Below, in pieces: positions 45,581-56,690 of a stretch of 64,000 bases of DNA (the first letter of the stretch is position 1; every line of letters starts with the position of its first letter). Made by a program: the position numbers and the translations under genes. Origin of the DNA: Rhizomys pruinosus. Lineage: Eukaryota; Chordata; Mammalia; Rodentia; Spalacidae. The notes below the pieces were generated by a model. It ran no database searches, was not told the DNA's origin, and worked only from the letters and a program-made list of their open reading frames with translations. Location of the stretch: positions 186,001 to 250,000 of the forward strand of contig VZQC01006354.1 in NCBI GenBank assembly GCA_009823505.1. Reading direction: 5' to 3'.

Positions 45581-48281
45581 TACCCAAGCAGCAACAGAAA
45601 ATACTTAATGAAGCTATTACTGTGGAAATATGAACCTAGAACAAGAATGCATCAGAAACCAAAATGATGGGAAGCAATATACCTCTATCAATAATAACTT
45701 TAAATATCAATGGACCGAACTCTCCAATCAAGAGGCATAGACTAGTAGAATGGATTAAGAAACAAAATCCATCTTTTTCTTGTCTGCAAGAAACCTATCT
45801 CACCTTCCAGGACAGGCACTATCTTAAGGTGAAAGGATGGAAAAAATATTCTAAGCAAGAAGCACTAAGAAACAAGTAGGAGTTGCTATTCTAATATCAG
45901 ACAAAATAGATTTCCAACTAAAACTAATCATTCTTATCCAAGGAGTAATTAACCAAGAAGATGTCACAATCATGAATTTATACACACCAAATTCTGGCAC
46001 ACTGAACTTTATAAACACAATTCTATATGACTTTAAGGTACAGATTAACTCCAACACAATAGTAGTAGGAGACTTCAATACCCCACTGTGTCCATTAGAC
46101 AGGTTAACTGGACAGAGAATAAACAGAGAGACATCTGAACTGAACAATATGATACACCAAATGGACCTAACAGACATCTACCGAGTATTCTACCCAAACA
46201 CCAAAGAATATACTTTCTGTTCAGCACCCCATGGAACCTTCTCCAAAATTGACCACATACTGGGGCACAGAATAAACTTCAACAAATATAAAAACGGAAG
46301 TAATTCCATGCATTCTAACAGACCAAAATGTAATGAAGATTAATATCAACACCAGAAGAAGCCCTAGTAACTACAGGAACTCATGGAGATCAAACAACAC
46401 ATTCCTGAACAATGAATGGGTCAAGGAAGAAATTAAGAAAGAAATAAAAGTATTCCTGGAATTAAACAAAAACGACAATGCAACACACAAAAAAACCTCT
46501 GAGACATTTTAAAAGCATTCCTAAGTGGGAAATTTAAGTGCCTACATTAAAAAAACAGAAAGAACACAAATTAACAACTTAAAGTTGCAACTCAAAACAC
46601 TTGAAAGACAAGTGAATCCCCAAACCAACAGACAACAAGAAAGAACAAAAATCAGAGCAGAGATTAATGAATAGAAACAAAGTAAACAATACAAAGAATC
46701 AATGAGTCCAAGAGCTGGTTCTTTGAAAGGATAAACAAGATAGACAGACACACACACTCTGCCCCACTAGCCCAGCTAACCAAAAGAAAGAAAGAGCAAC
46801 TCCAAATCAATAAAATTAGAGGTGAAAGGGGAAACATTACAACAAATAATAAACAGATCCAGAACATTATATAGGAATACATTAAAATCTATACTGTATT
46901 AAATTTGTAAACCTAAAAGAAATGGATGAATATCTGAAATCATGGGACTCACCAAAGCTTAACCAAGAAGAGATCAACATTTTAAACAGACCCATAACAT
47001 GTGAGGAAATTGAAACAGTAATACAAAACCTTCCAACTAAAAAAAGCCCAGGCCCAGATAGATTTACAGCAGAATTCTATCAGACATTTAAAGAGGACCT
47101 ACAATCAATATTACTTGAGTTATTGTAAAAGATAGAAGCATAGGGAAATCTCCCAAATTTCTTCTATGATGCCAGCATCTCTTTAATACCCAAACCAGGC
47201 AAAAATACAACCAAAGAAGAAAACTATAGTCCCATACATATCCTTAATGAATATAGATCCAAAAATTCTCAACAAATTCTTGCAAACTGCATACAGGCAC
47301 ACATCAAAAAGGTTATCCATCATGACCAAGTTGGTTTTAGTCCAGAGATACAGGGATGGTTCAACATATGTAAATCAATAAGTGTCATAAATTATACAAA
47401 TGGACTCAAAGATGAAAACCACATGGTCATCTCAATTGATGCAGAAAAGGCCTTGATAAAATAAAACATGACTTGATGTTTAAAGTCTTAGAGGGAATTG
47501 GACTAGAGGGAACATTCCTCAACCTACTTAAAGGTTTGTACAACAATCCCACAGCCAACATCATCCTAAGCAGGGGAAAAATGAGAAGCATTGCCTTTAA
47601 AGTCAGGAACCTAACAAGGCTTCCCACTATCTCTACTCCTCTTCAATATAGTGCTTGAAAGTCTTGCTAGGGCAAGAAGACAAGAGGAGGAAATTAAAGG
47701 AGTACTAATTGGAAAAGAGGTGGTTAAACTATCCCTTTTTGCAGATGACATGATATTATACCTAAGGGATGCCAAAATTCCACCAGAAAACTCCTAGAAA
47801 TGATTAACAGTTTCCAAAATTAATCTACAAAAACCAGTAGCCTTTCTATATGCCAGAAACAAGCAATAGGAGAAGGAGTATATGGAAACCCTTCTATTTA
47901 TAAAGCTTCAAAAAATATCTCAGAATAAACTTGACCAAAGACATTAAGGGTCTCTAAAATGAAAATCTTAAATCTTTAAAGAATGAGATTGAGGAGACAT
48001 CAGAAGATGGAAGGACCCCACCCCCATGCTCATGGATCAGAAGAATTAATATAGTAAAAATGATCATCCTACCCAAATTAATATAGCGATTCAATGCAAT
48101 ACCAATCAAAATCCCCATGACTTTTCTCACAGAATTAGAAAAAAAATCCTAAAATTCATATGGAACAACAAAAAATCCTGGATAGCCAAAGCAATCCTGC
48201 ACAAAAAGAATAATGCAGGGGGGATTACTATACCAGATTTCAATCTCTATTACAGAGCTTTAGTCATAAAAATAGTGTGGT

Positions 48282-48423
48282 GCCGGGCATGGGTGGCACA
48301 CTCCCACTTGGGAGGCAGAGGCAGGTGGATCTTTGTGAGTTCAAGGCCAGCCTGGTCTACAGAGTGAGTTCTAGGCAAGCTAGGGCTACATGGAAACCCT
48401 GACTCAAAAAGACCAAAAAAAAA
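48282..48423 (+). mobile_element. B1 SINE in L1 ORF2
   Basis: Flanked by 'aaaaatagtgtggt' (48268-48281) and 'aaaaatagtatggt' (48424-48437). A short deletion near its head removes the usual 'gcctttaatcc'. Confidence 0.92.
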
Positions 48424-48753
48424 AAAAATAGTATGGTACTGGCACAAAAATAGACCCATAGATCAATGCAATAAAATTGAAGACCTAAACTTGAGTACAT
48501 ACAATTTCAGCAACCTGATATTTGACAAAAGGGCCAAAAACACCCCATGGAGGAAAGGCAACATCTTCAGCAAATGGTTTTGGCAAAACTGATCACCTCC
48601 TGTAGAAGAATGAAATTGAACCCCTACCTTTCACCTTATGTAAAAGTCAATTCTAAATGGATTAAAACCTTAATGTGAAACCTGAAACTCTGAAAATGTT
48701 AGAAGAAAACATTGGCAGTAACCTACAAGATACAGATGTAGGAAAATACTTCC

Positions 48754-49165
48754 CTTTTTAAAAAATTTATTTATTTTTATTTATTTGGTGGTTCTGCAAA
48801 GTTCTTTACTGGACAGTTCCTTCCAGGGTGGGACAACTTGGCCATAGGGCCACAGGCAGGCACTACACTGGTCTCCCTGACACCTCAGTTTGAACCTGGT
48901 TTGACACAGACTGCTCATGGCCAGCAGGACAGGAGCATGAGCTCCAGCGGTCACTTTTCCAGGGGTTCAGAGTTCAGCACCTTTTCAGTCAGGCCCACGT
49001 GTGCTAGCAGCAGGTGGCAACAGCAGCAGCATTTCAGGCCCAGAGTGTCCAGGACATTGCCCTCTGTGTACTTGGCCTGCAGTAGCCCCAGGTAGGCTTC
49101 CCACTTGTTACCTATGAGCTTGCAGCAGGTGAAACAGCACACTGAGATGATCATGGTGGTGTGTT
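48754..49165 (-). pseudogene. Polr2l: Processed Polr2l (RPB10/RPABC5) retrocopy
   Basis: Minus-strand intronless copy. The coding part is 49154 down to 48951: 67 codons with no stop, the usual length of this small zinc-binding subunit shared by RNA polymerases I, II and III. The start reads [10 protein letters not shown], then [13 protein letters not shown], ending NSEPLEK. Zinc ligands C7, C10, C44 and C45 are kept, but R42, Y43 and R46 have become Cys and R47 His, mostly by CpG decay. A short 5' leader, a 3' UTR and a decayed A-rich tail (48754-48790) are present. Host L1 text 'ggaaaatacttcc' (48741-48753) and 'ggaaaagactttc' (49166-49178) form the target-site duplication. L1-mediated retroposition into L1. 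Probably not expressed, though the frame is whole. Confidence 0.9.
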
Positions 49166-50007
49166 GGAAAAGACTTTCTAAATCAGACAGCAGTTGCACA
49201 GGAATTAAGTTCAACAATCAACAAGTGGGACAAGTAAAGTAAAAAGCTTCTGTAGAGCAAAAGAAACATCAAAGAAGTGAAGAGAAAACCCACAGAGTGG
49301 GGGGAAATCTTCACCAGTGGCACATCTGACAGAGGTATAACATGCAGAGTTTATGAATTACTAAAAAATCAAAGGACCAAGAAAACAAATGACCCGATTA
49401 AAAGATGGGCTAAAGATCTGAATAGAGACTTCTCAAGAGAAGAAGTAAGGATAGCTAAGAAATACTTAAAAAGTGTTCAACATCATTAGTAATCTGAAAT
49501 GCAAATCAAAACCACTTTAAGATTTCATCTTACACTGGTAAGATTGGCTGCAATCAAGAAAACAAATGACATCAAATGCTGGAGAGGGTGTGGATAAAGG
49601 GGAACACTCATCAGCTGCAGGTAGGATTGCAAACTCATGCAACCCCTATGGAAAGCAGTGTGGAGAACTCTTAAAAGACTAAAAATGAACCTACCATTTG
49701 ACCCAATTATACCACTCCTAGGTCTATATCCAAAAGATTCATCCTATAAGAGAGATATGTGCACAACCATGTTTATTGCTGCTCTTTTCACAATAGCAAA
49801 GAGCTGGAAGTGGCCCACATGTCCCTAACTGAGAAGTGGATAATGAAAATGTGGTACATTTATACAGTGCAGTTCTATACAGTGAAGAAGGATGGTATCA
49901 TGAAATTTGCAGGCCAATGGATGGAACTGGAAGCTGTTATGCTAGGTGAGGTAGCACAGTCTCAGATAAACAAAGGACAGATGTTATCCCTCATTTGTGG
50001 TTCCTAA

Positions 50008-50998
50008 CACCAAATCCTTATATGTAAGTCAAAGCAGATAACTGGTCAGTCAGTAAAGATTCTATCACATTGACCATTATCACTATAGATATAGCTTGAA
50101 GTATATGTCTTTATTTTCCTCAGTTCTAAGATTTATGAGAAAGAACAAATCTCTTTTTAAAGTACATTAAAATATACATCAACTCGTTAAGTAATTTAGG
50201 AATTTAAAGTTATATATTTTTACCTGTATACAAGCTTACCGTTAAACTGTGACTCCCTAAATATATTTTTCAATTACCCTATAGTTTAATTTCAGACTGT
50301 AAATTTGCTATATGTAACGAGTAGGAAAAATGCTAATGATAGAATCATGAACATCAGAGGCTGGGCTAGATGCTTCCAAAGCACAGAGTTGAAGTGTTGC
50401 TTAGAGCTCTGGAGTGTAAGAAGGCCGTGACATGCTTCAAGTAGAAAACATTGTTTTATAAGCTTTGTTCAAAGCATAAAATACAAGCTCTTAGCTGTGA
50501 ATTTGATGCTAATGAAGTAACAAAGTACTGAATAAGGATATATGGTATTCTTACAACAAAGCGTACATACAGCAAGGTTTTATAGGAATGGCTTTATACA
50601 CTAGAAGCAGGAAATGAGACATTATTGATAAAACCTACAGTATTTTAGTTACACAGAATGAGTAAACTCTGAGAATATAATGTACAACAGTAGCCATAAT
50701 GAACAATTTTGTAGTGTATGCTTGAATCATTCTAAGAGGGTTGATTTTAAATGTTTTCACCGAAAAGAAAGAAAATGGTAACAAAGTTACAGTGATTGAT
50801 TGATGAAGATTTTGTGACCAGAGACCTCAGCACTTCCCTCTGCAATTCTTTAAGGAACAATAGTTTGATATTGGATAATAAAATGTTTAAGGAAACTTTA
50901 GAAGTCATAATTAGCATAAATGACAACGATGACAACTATGTGCATGTGGTTTTAATGTTACTATTTGATTTGGAAAAACGTTCAATAAAACTTGATAA
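50008..50998 (+). other. L1 3' segment, possible 3' transduction
   Basis: About 990 bp between the ORF2 stop and the poly(A). It ends 'caataaaacttgat' before the A run, a normal polyadenylation signal at normal spacing. Beyond the first few tens of bases it does not resemble the 3' UTR of the young L1 (18961-19250) or the Lx-like 3' UTR at 2980-4869. It may be a different L1 3' UTR or flanking DNA carried along. Confidence 0.4.
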
Positions 50999-51010
50999 AA
51001 AAAAAAAAAA

Positions 51011-51048
51011 GGACCAGCACCACACAGCCCTTCAAGGATGACTCTCCA
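51011..51048. repeat. 25-bp unit right of the L1
   Basis: 'ggaccagcaccacacagccc' then 'ttcaagga' directly after the L1 poly(A). This is the right edge of the minisatellite. Confidence 0.85.
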
Positions 51049-51987
51049 TATGCCTGCTCCACATGTCAAGATGGCTGTACATTCATCATACGTGTGGGCC
51101 ACAAAAAATGCTAGGACTGAGGCCATTGTATGCTCTCCTCCCTCTCCCCTGGGGCTACATGCTTGAACACACATGGGACACAGACGCACATGCAGAGTCT
51201 CTGGAGGATAAGGATTAGAGTAACTGCAGAAGTGGCAGAGAACGGTGGCTGTTCAAATGCATCTAAGGGTAAATGCTATGAAGGATGGGAACGAGTGGGA
51301 GCTAGAACGCTACTGCTCTGCAGATGGCTTCTCTGAGCCTCAGTTGCCTTTGTGTGCTGCAGGTTGGGGATTTCAGCAGTTCATGTGGTGGGGGTCTTAG
51401 TCCACACGGGACAGGCTATGTGGCTCTAGTAATCCTGAGCACCAGGGCCTTAGTGCATGGAGCCAGGTTTACTTTCCCTCACGTTACTGGGTTCCCTCAC
51501 AGGTCACTACCCAGGGCTCTCTTCAAGCAGTACCTCAGGGAGTGATACCCACCTAGAAACTCTCCGGGTCCTTTATCCTAGTCCTGACCCTGGAGTGTGG
51601 GGGGTAACCTGCAGCTATGCACTGCATGGAGTCCATGCCTAGTCCTAATGAGGAGGACATGGCTTCATGGCACATGATGTCCTTGACATTGGGTCCTCAC
51701 TAACCAGCTCTGAATGTATCCAAGGTTAGTAATCATATCGCTCGTGTGGTCCAGGTCATGACGGGTACTTGGGAACAGGAAGCAGCTGCTGTCTCAACAT
51801 TGGCTGTTATTGTCTGGACACAACTCCATGACATCCCAGTTCAGGTGCTGGGGTGGGTGTCCATGTGAACACAACTGCGTGACATCCAGGTTCTGTTGCT
51901 GGATAAGTGTCCATGTGATAATAGTAGCATTTTCTCAAAGCTATGGTGACCAGAAAACAGGAAGAGTTGTTTTCCAAATCATTCCTT
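51049..51987. other. Unique-looking segment
   Basis: No repeat family recognised. 51818-51919 is an imperfect tandem duplication of about 51 bp ('acacaactccatgacatccc' against 'acacaactgcgtgacatcc'). Confidence 0.45.
51818..51919. repeat. 51-bp imperfect duplication
   Basis: Two adjacent copies, each ending 'gtgtccatgtga'. Confidence 0.8.
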
Positions 51988-52004
51988 TAAAAATGCAGTT
52001 GGAG

Positions 52005-52254
52005 GGGCTGGAGGGATGGCCTAGCGGTTAAGAGCGCCGAACGCTCTTGCAGAGGACCCGGGTTCGATCCCCAGCACCCACATGGCGGCTGAGAACCATC
52101 TGTGACTCCAGTTCCAGGAGAACTCCAGTTCCAGGGGAATCTGAGACCCTCTTCTGACCTCCGCGGCATCGCACGACACGGTGCGCAGACCTGCATGCAG
52201 ACAATACATTCATACACATAAAAATAAATAAATAAATAAAAAATTAAAAAAAAA
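52005..52254 (+). mobile_element. Young B2 SINE with 17-bp perfect duplication
   Basis: Flanked by 'taaaaatgcagttggag' at 51988-52004 and 52255-52271, exact. The head 'gatggcctagcggttaagag' (A box) and 'ggttcgatcc' (B box) give an intact RNA polymerase III promoter. The internal duplicated block is present and many CpGs survive. The tail has AATAAA-type repeats. Likely one of the most recent insertions in the window. Confidence 0.96.
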
Positions 52255-52271
52255 TAAAAATGCAGTTGGAG

Positions 52272-53660
52272 ATGAATAAGCCAAGGTTGTTATGGAGATC
52301 TTTCATGGCATTAAATAAAGGCAATTCTTGTCATGGTCACCATGACAACATCCAGTCCATAACTTACATGCACCTGCAATTACATTCCATTAAAAATGAA
52401 AGGTTTCTGTGCGGCACCCCCATCATGACATGACTGTGTTTCCCCTGAGATCAAAGCCCTGGTCTGTTTGGCTAATGCACTTTCAAAGGCACTAAGTCCT
52501 TTTCATTCTGGTGGAAGTTTGAATGGGATCGCATTTAGGATGGCTCAAACTACAATTATAAACTGTAGTGATTTCAGGTCAGGGCTATTCAGACCTGCTT
52601 GCAATTCCCTCTCTATCTTATTCTCTTCCTTAACACCAACTCCGAGGATAGTGGGGCCAGAACCTTCAGTGAGAAGGCTATTTCTAGCTTCCTAGGCAAA
52701 CAGCCTCAAGGAGAAAAGGGCATTTTGGGATGAACTGTGAACTTCTCTGTATTGTACTGGCTAACCTGCTCTAGCTTCCTGGCCCTGGGCATAGTAGAAT
52801 GGATCTCAGTCCTGAGTTTGTGACTGGCAGGGCCCAGTGTAGCGCCTTACCATCCTGATGTATAGCAGAGCCTGGGTCGGGGGGGGGGTGTCTTCAATAT
52901 CGTTAAATGCTTTTCCCTCTTGGGATCCTTTTTTTGGTGAGGCAGACCATGCAGCCTTGGAAGTAAGCATCCAAACAACTCAAAACCCTTTTACTCTATT
53001 CTGTGCACAAGATAACCTGAGAAAATATTTACTCCCTGAAGAAGTCCATCTCCTGTCTCCTGAGACAGTCTCCTGTGGCAGTGATGTAGGCCAAGCTGGG
53101 ACATTCTCTACGTGAGTTAAGCACTTTTCCCGAGGGCTTAAACAGGGAGAAGGTCAATAGTGAGAGTAACATGTACACTTTCACATACTTGAAACAATTC
53201 CAGATCTTCAAATCTCTACCCCTCACAAGCAAAATCCAGCAAAAAATGCTTTACATCTCAGTCAAGTCTGAAAACTACATCTAAAAGTTAAACGAAGCAT
53301 TCATAAAGGCCAGAAGAGTCCAGGTTTTGAGGGAAACATCTTATATTGTCTTCTGCAACACCTGAAAATACCATGCAGCACAGTGCAAAGAGATTCACAC
53401 CCACCTTTACAATGTCCCAAGCAGCCACCACAGTGGTCTTTTACAGAGACAAGGCAGGGCTGCAGGCCATGTCTACTGTGGAGCTTCTTCCTGTGAAAGA
53501 CAGTGAAAGTGCACAAGCCTTGCCCAGGGGCTCTCAGGAGAGACAGATCCACTGCAGAGACTGGGAACGGGGAGCAAACTGCTTTCTGTCATCTGGTTAG
53601 TTTGGGGAGGGAAGAGTCAAGATGGAGTCCGGGCAAGATTGCTAGAGCAGAGTAAACTGG
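52272..53660. other. Unique-looking segment
   Basis: About 1.4 kb without recognised repeats. Short frames only. No exon that I can defend. Confidence 0.45.
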
Positions 53661-53765
53661 TGGAAAAGACATCAACAAGAAACGTTGAAGAGGAAGAGGA
53701 AGGGCAGAAAAGGGAAAGGAGGAGGAGAAGAAGGAGAGAGAAAAAAGAAAAAGAAGGGATTTGTG
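53661..53765 (+). repeat. Polypurine tract
   Basis: A GA/GGA/GAA-rich run of about 90 bp on the plus strand, able to form H-DNA in principle. Confidence 0.75.
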
Positions 53766-53814
53766 AGAGAGGGCCAAGTTTGATACAGACCATCAGGTAG
53801 TCAGGGTTGAGGCC

Positions 53815-53890
53815 GGATTGTGAGTTCAAGGCCAGCTTTGGTTGTATGGTAAGATCTTGTCATTAAAAACCCAAAGACAAATATAGGACT
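53815..53890 (+). mobile_element. B1 3' fragment
   Basis: 'gtgagttcaaggccagcttt' followed by 'gtaagatcttgtcattaaaa', a worn 3' half of a B1. Confidence 0.5.
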
Positions 53891-54038
53891 AGAGCTAAAG
53901 ACAGACTGTGAGAAAAGGAAGAATGTAAATTTCAGTGAATTCCCTGTTTCACTGTTCTGTGTCAGCATCAGCTTCCAAAGGTAACTTAGAAGTTAAAAAA
54001 AATAAGCATTTTCCTCTACTGCCAAAGCCTGTCCTGAA

Positions 54039-54041
<3 letters not shown>

Positions 54042-54073
<32 letters not shown>
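54042..54073. repeat. (TG)n microsatellite
   Basis: About 16 TG units. Confidence 0.93.
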
Positions 54074-54074
<1 letters not shown>

Positions 54075-54419
54075 CACGTTATATGCACGGGCACATGGGC
54101 AGCCCAGTGAGAACGTCACTTTGGCAAAACTCTGTGCCTGGCGAGCCAACTACGAACGTCAGGCGTCATTCTCATCCACCTTCTCCCACGAGTACGAGTG
54201 CCTGTTAGTGAAAGGACACAGGTGGAGGAGACGGAAGGGCTCTTTTAAGTGCTGCTAAGGGAGATTGTCAGCCTGCCCAGTGCACAGAGGAGCTGTGGGG
54301 AGGGCACAAGGCCTGCCACTCCAGGTCCCTGACAGTTTTGAACATTAGACTAAGTCCTTGGAGCCACGGCTTTGATGGATTCTGCCAGATGTGTGACCCC
54401 TGTTTGGATTTAAGTGCAG

Positions 54420-54732
54420 TGAGGAGCTGCCCTTAGTCACGGAGGAGGAGCTGGTGCCCGAGGCGGGCTGCCGGCCTTTCTGGAGTTTCAGGGTTGGGTT
54501 TGTCTGCAGCCACCCAGCTGATGCCCGGGAGGTAGCCCCTTCCTCGGATGGCCTCGTGGCGGCTGGAGAGGCCGAGGGGAGGAGGAGGAAGGAAGGAGAT
54601 GGGCCGGGTAGCTGCCGCTGCCGGGTGACGTGCTGGCACAGCACCTAGGGAAGCGATAAAAGAAGAGGTGGCTGCCCGGTGGGCAGAATGGCTCGAGCGT
54701 CGTGGAACTGAAGCGGCCCCGGGCAGGGAGAA
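54420..54732 (+). promoter_or_regulatory. CpG-richer segment, possible promoter and 5' UTR
   Basis: GC-rich and clearly richer in CpG than its surroundings, with 'gggtgacgtgc' (CRE-like half site) near 54624 and 'gcgataaaag' (weak TATA-like) near 54652. A short upstream frame ATG at 54688 to TGA at 54711 (eight codons with stop) precedes the candidate start codon at 54733. Free of SINEs. Promoter activity is inference. Confidence 0.35.
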
Positions 54733-54780
54733 ATGATCAGGTTGCCTCACAGGAAACTGCAGAAACTGCTCCTCAGAAAG
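54733..54780 (+). CDS. Possible first coding exon, 16 codons
   Basis: ATG at 54733 opens 16 codons (MIRLPHRKLQKLLLRK) up to 'cagaaag', directly followed by the strong donor 'gtaagacg' at 54781. The exon would end in phase 0. The start context 'gagaaatga' is acceptable (A at -3). The basic, leucine-rich start could be a membrane-adjacent or targeting leader (inference). I do not recognise a family. It would suit an alternative first exon of a gene lying mostly outside this window. Without downstream exons the call is weak. Confidence 0.3.
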
Positions 54781-54984
54781 GTAAGACGCACCGGACAGTG
54801 GTGGGGTGTGGAGCACAGGGCTTGTCTCCCTTCACTGCTCAGAATCTGCAGGGGACAGAGCCTGCCCGTGGGGCCAAGGAAAAGACAAAGGTGCTTTCTG
54901 ATGAGCCTGGCATTCCACGGCTTATTTTTTTTTTTTATGAGTTTCTTTTTCTCTGCATCCTAACCAGCATTTGTTTTGATTTTT
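54781..54984. other. Spacer after the possible exon
   Basis: Unique, ending in T-rich text that leads to the next B2. Confidence 0.4.
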
Positions 54985-55210
54985 TTTGTTTTGTTTTGTT
55001 CTTATTTTCGTATGTGTATGAATGTACAGTCTGCATGTAGGTTTGTGCACCGGTGTCGTGCAATGCCACGGAGGTCAGAAGAGGGTGTCGGATTCCCCTG
55101 GAACTGGAGTTAAAGACAATTTTCAGCTGCCATGTGGTGCTGGGGATCGAACCCGGGTCCTCTGCAAGAGCAGTCAGTGCTCTTAACCACTAGGCCACCT
55201 CTCCAGCCCC
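54985..55210 (-). mobile_element. B2 SINE
   Basis: Minus-strand B2 with a (TTTTG)n tail, without the internal duplicated block, and a head ending 'ctctccagcccc'. Confidence 0.92.
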
Positions 55211-55851
55211 TCCGTGTCTTATTAAGGGGACTGACGTCCTAGCTCACAGGCTGCAGGTGGGTGTGAGGAGCAGGTCAGCACCTGTGGCTACAGGGTCATT
55301 TTCTACATCCTTGTTTGCATGTTGGAGCCCAAGTAGATCCAATGATCCTGTGTGTATTTTCACAGTTGAGAGAAAGGGTTGCTCAGTCATTTGTCTGTCA
55401 TTTTAGAAGCAAAAGAAAGATGTCAGGTGATGTTTAGACTGTTAATAAAAAGGAATGTTTTAAGTGAAGATAATCAACTAATCAGAATTTAGCAGTTTAT
55501 CATTGAGAACTCTTTTTTTAAAATTTGTGTTAGTGTGTAAAATATGCCTAGCACAAAATGCTGCATTCAATCCCTTGCTTTGCGTCCTGTTTTCTGTCAT
55601 CAGTGCCTTTACCTCCCTGCACAGGTGCCACCGCTGCCCGTCCCAGAACCATCGTCCAAACGAAGACTCCACACATTGAGCAAGCTTCCCATTCTCTACG
55701 CTCCTCAGTCTGCCCATTTTAAGTTAAATAACCCAAATATATTTATGTCCTTCTGCAGTAAGTTCACATTAGGTTATAGCCCAGCTAAACCATCATGAAT
55801 TGACCCTGCAGTCTATCTGTTGGGCTTATTTGAGAAATTGGGGTTTTCTCT
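55211..55851. other. Spacer, nothing recognised
   Basis: Unique-looking; short frames only. Confidence 0.4.
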
Positions 55852-56250
55852 TCTTTTTGAGACAGGGTCTCATATAGGCCAGCTTCTCTGTGCAGGTGAG
55901 GACATCTTTTTTTTTAATTAATTTTTAAAATTTATTTCTGTATGTGTATGAATGTACTGTCTGCATGCAGGTCTGTGCACCCGTGTCGTGCAATGCTGCG
56001 GAGGTCAGAAGAGGGTCTCGGATTCCCCTGGAACTGGAGTTCTCCTGGAATTGGAGTCTCAGACGGTTCTCGGCCACCATGTGGGTGCTGGGGATCGAAC
56101 CCGGGTCCTCTGTAAGAGCGGTCAGTGCTCTTAACCACTAGGCCATCTCTCCAGCCTAGGTGAGGACATCTTCACATCAACTCCTCATCCTCTTGCCTCT
56201 GCATCCAGAGTGTTGGGATTACAGGTGAATGTCACCATACCTGGTTCATG
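55852..56250 (-). mobile_element. Old B1-like SINE split by a B2
   Basis: 'gagacagggtctcatatagg' at 55859 and 'gtgttgggattacaggtg' at about 56211 are the two sides of one old minus-strand B1-like element. A B2 lies between. Confidence 0.7.
55909..56157 (-). mobile_element. B2 SINE with 15-bp perfect duplication
   Basis: Flanked by 'aggtgaggacatctt' at 55894-55908 and 56158-56172 exactly. Has the internal duplicated block. Confidence 0.95.
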
Positions 56251-56367
56251 AAGGGCTAGAGATGAGCCAAAGACTTCGTGCATGCTAGCTAAGCATTCTA
56301 CTGACTGAGTGATAGCCAAAGCCTGAGAAATTATTGTTGTGTCTTCCATCTCTCTTTTTTTTTTTTT

Positions 56368-56525
56368 TTAAATAAAAGTGTTACCAGACATGATGGTTCA
56401 TGACTGTAATCCCAGAAGTGGAGAGGCACAGGCAGGAAGAGCAGAAATTTAGAGTTAGTCTTGGCTATATGATGAGTTTGAGGTCAGCCTGGGCTACATG
56501 AGACCCTGTCTCAAAAAAGTTAAAT
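56368..56525 (+). mobile_element. Old B1-like SINE
   Basis: 'ccagacatgatggttcatga' to 'agaccctgtctcaaaaa', with an extra internal segment, as in older B1/proto-B1 forms. Confidence 0.7.
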
Positions 56526-56528
56526 TTA

Positions 56529-56678
56529 GGCCGGGTGTGGTGGTGCAAGCCTTTAATCCCAGCTTTTGGGAGGCAGAGGCGGGCAGATCTCTGTGAGTTC
56601 AAGGCCAGCCTGGTCTACATAGAGAGCTCCAAGCCAGCTGGGTCTAAAGGGAGACCCTATCTCAAAAAGACCAAAAAA
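56529..56678 (+). mobile_element. B1 SINE in the tail of an older B1
   Basis: Full B1 inserted in the A-rich tail of the preceding element. Flanks 'aaagttaaattta' and 'aaagttaatta' are the duplicated target. Confidence 0.9.
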
Positions 56679-56690
56679 AAAGTTAATTAA

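Larger units (their letters stand above)
45664..50007 (+). pseudogene. L1 ORF2, broken, with two insertions
   Basis: The ATG at 45664-45669 (two in a row) opens the endonuclease domain. The frame breaks after 45879 and many times later. A B1 interrupts it at 48282-48423 and a processed Polr2l copy at 48754-49165. The frame ends with the TAA at 50005-50007. Sequence identity to the young L1 at 16581 is clearly reduced throughout, so this is the older element. Confidence 0.82.
43803..51010 (+). mobile_element. Old near full-length L1 inserted in the 25-bp array
   Basis: Order: a 5' UTR with two roughly 229-bp monomers (about 43950-44407), ORF1 from about 44569 (stopped early and frame-broken), ORF2 from ATG at 45664 to TAA at 50005-50007, a long 3' segment and poly(A) at about 51000-51011. 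ORF2 pieces: endonuclease start (45664-45879, QETYL motif), endonuclease end (45972-46343, with GDFNTPL and SKIDHILGHR), RT start (46922-47128), FADDM text (47738-47752, out of a continuous frame) and the C-terminal part (49277-50007). Many frameshifts make it inactive. 'aaaggacaagtac' before it and 'aaaggaccagcac' after the poly(A) may be the target-site duplication, though the array repeat itself gives similar text. Confidence 0.88.

Noticed and set aside
52005..52080. tRNA gene
   Set aside because: The A and B boxes belong to the B2 head; the region does not fold as a full tRNA and continues into the SINE body.
53935..54258. 107-codon frame with basic C-terminus
   Set aside because: It runs through a TG microsatellite and lacks homology and splice context.
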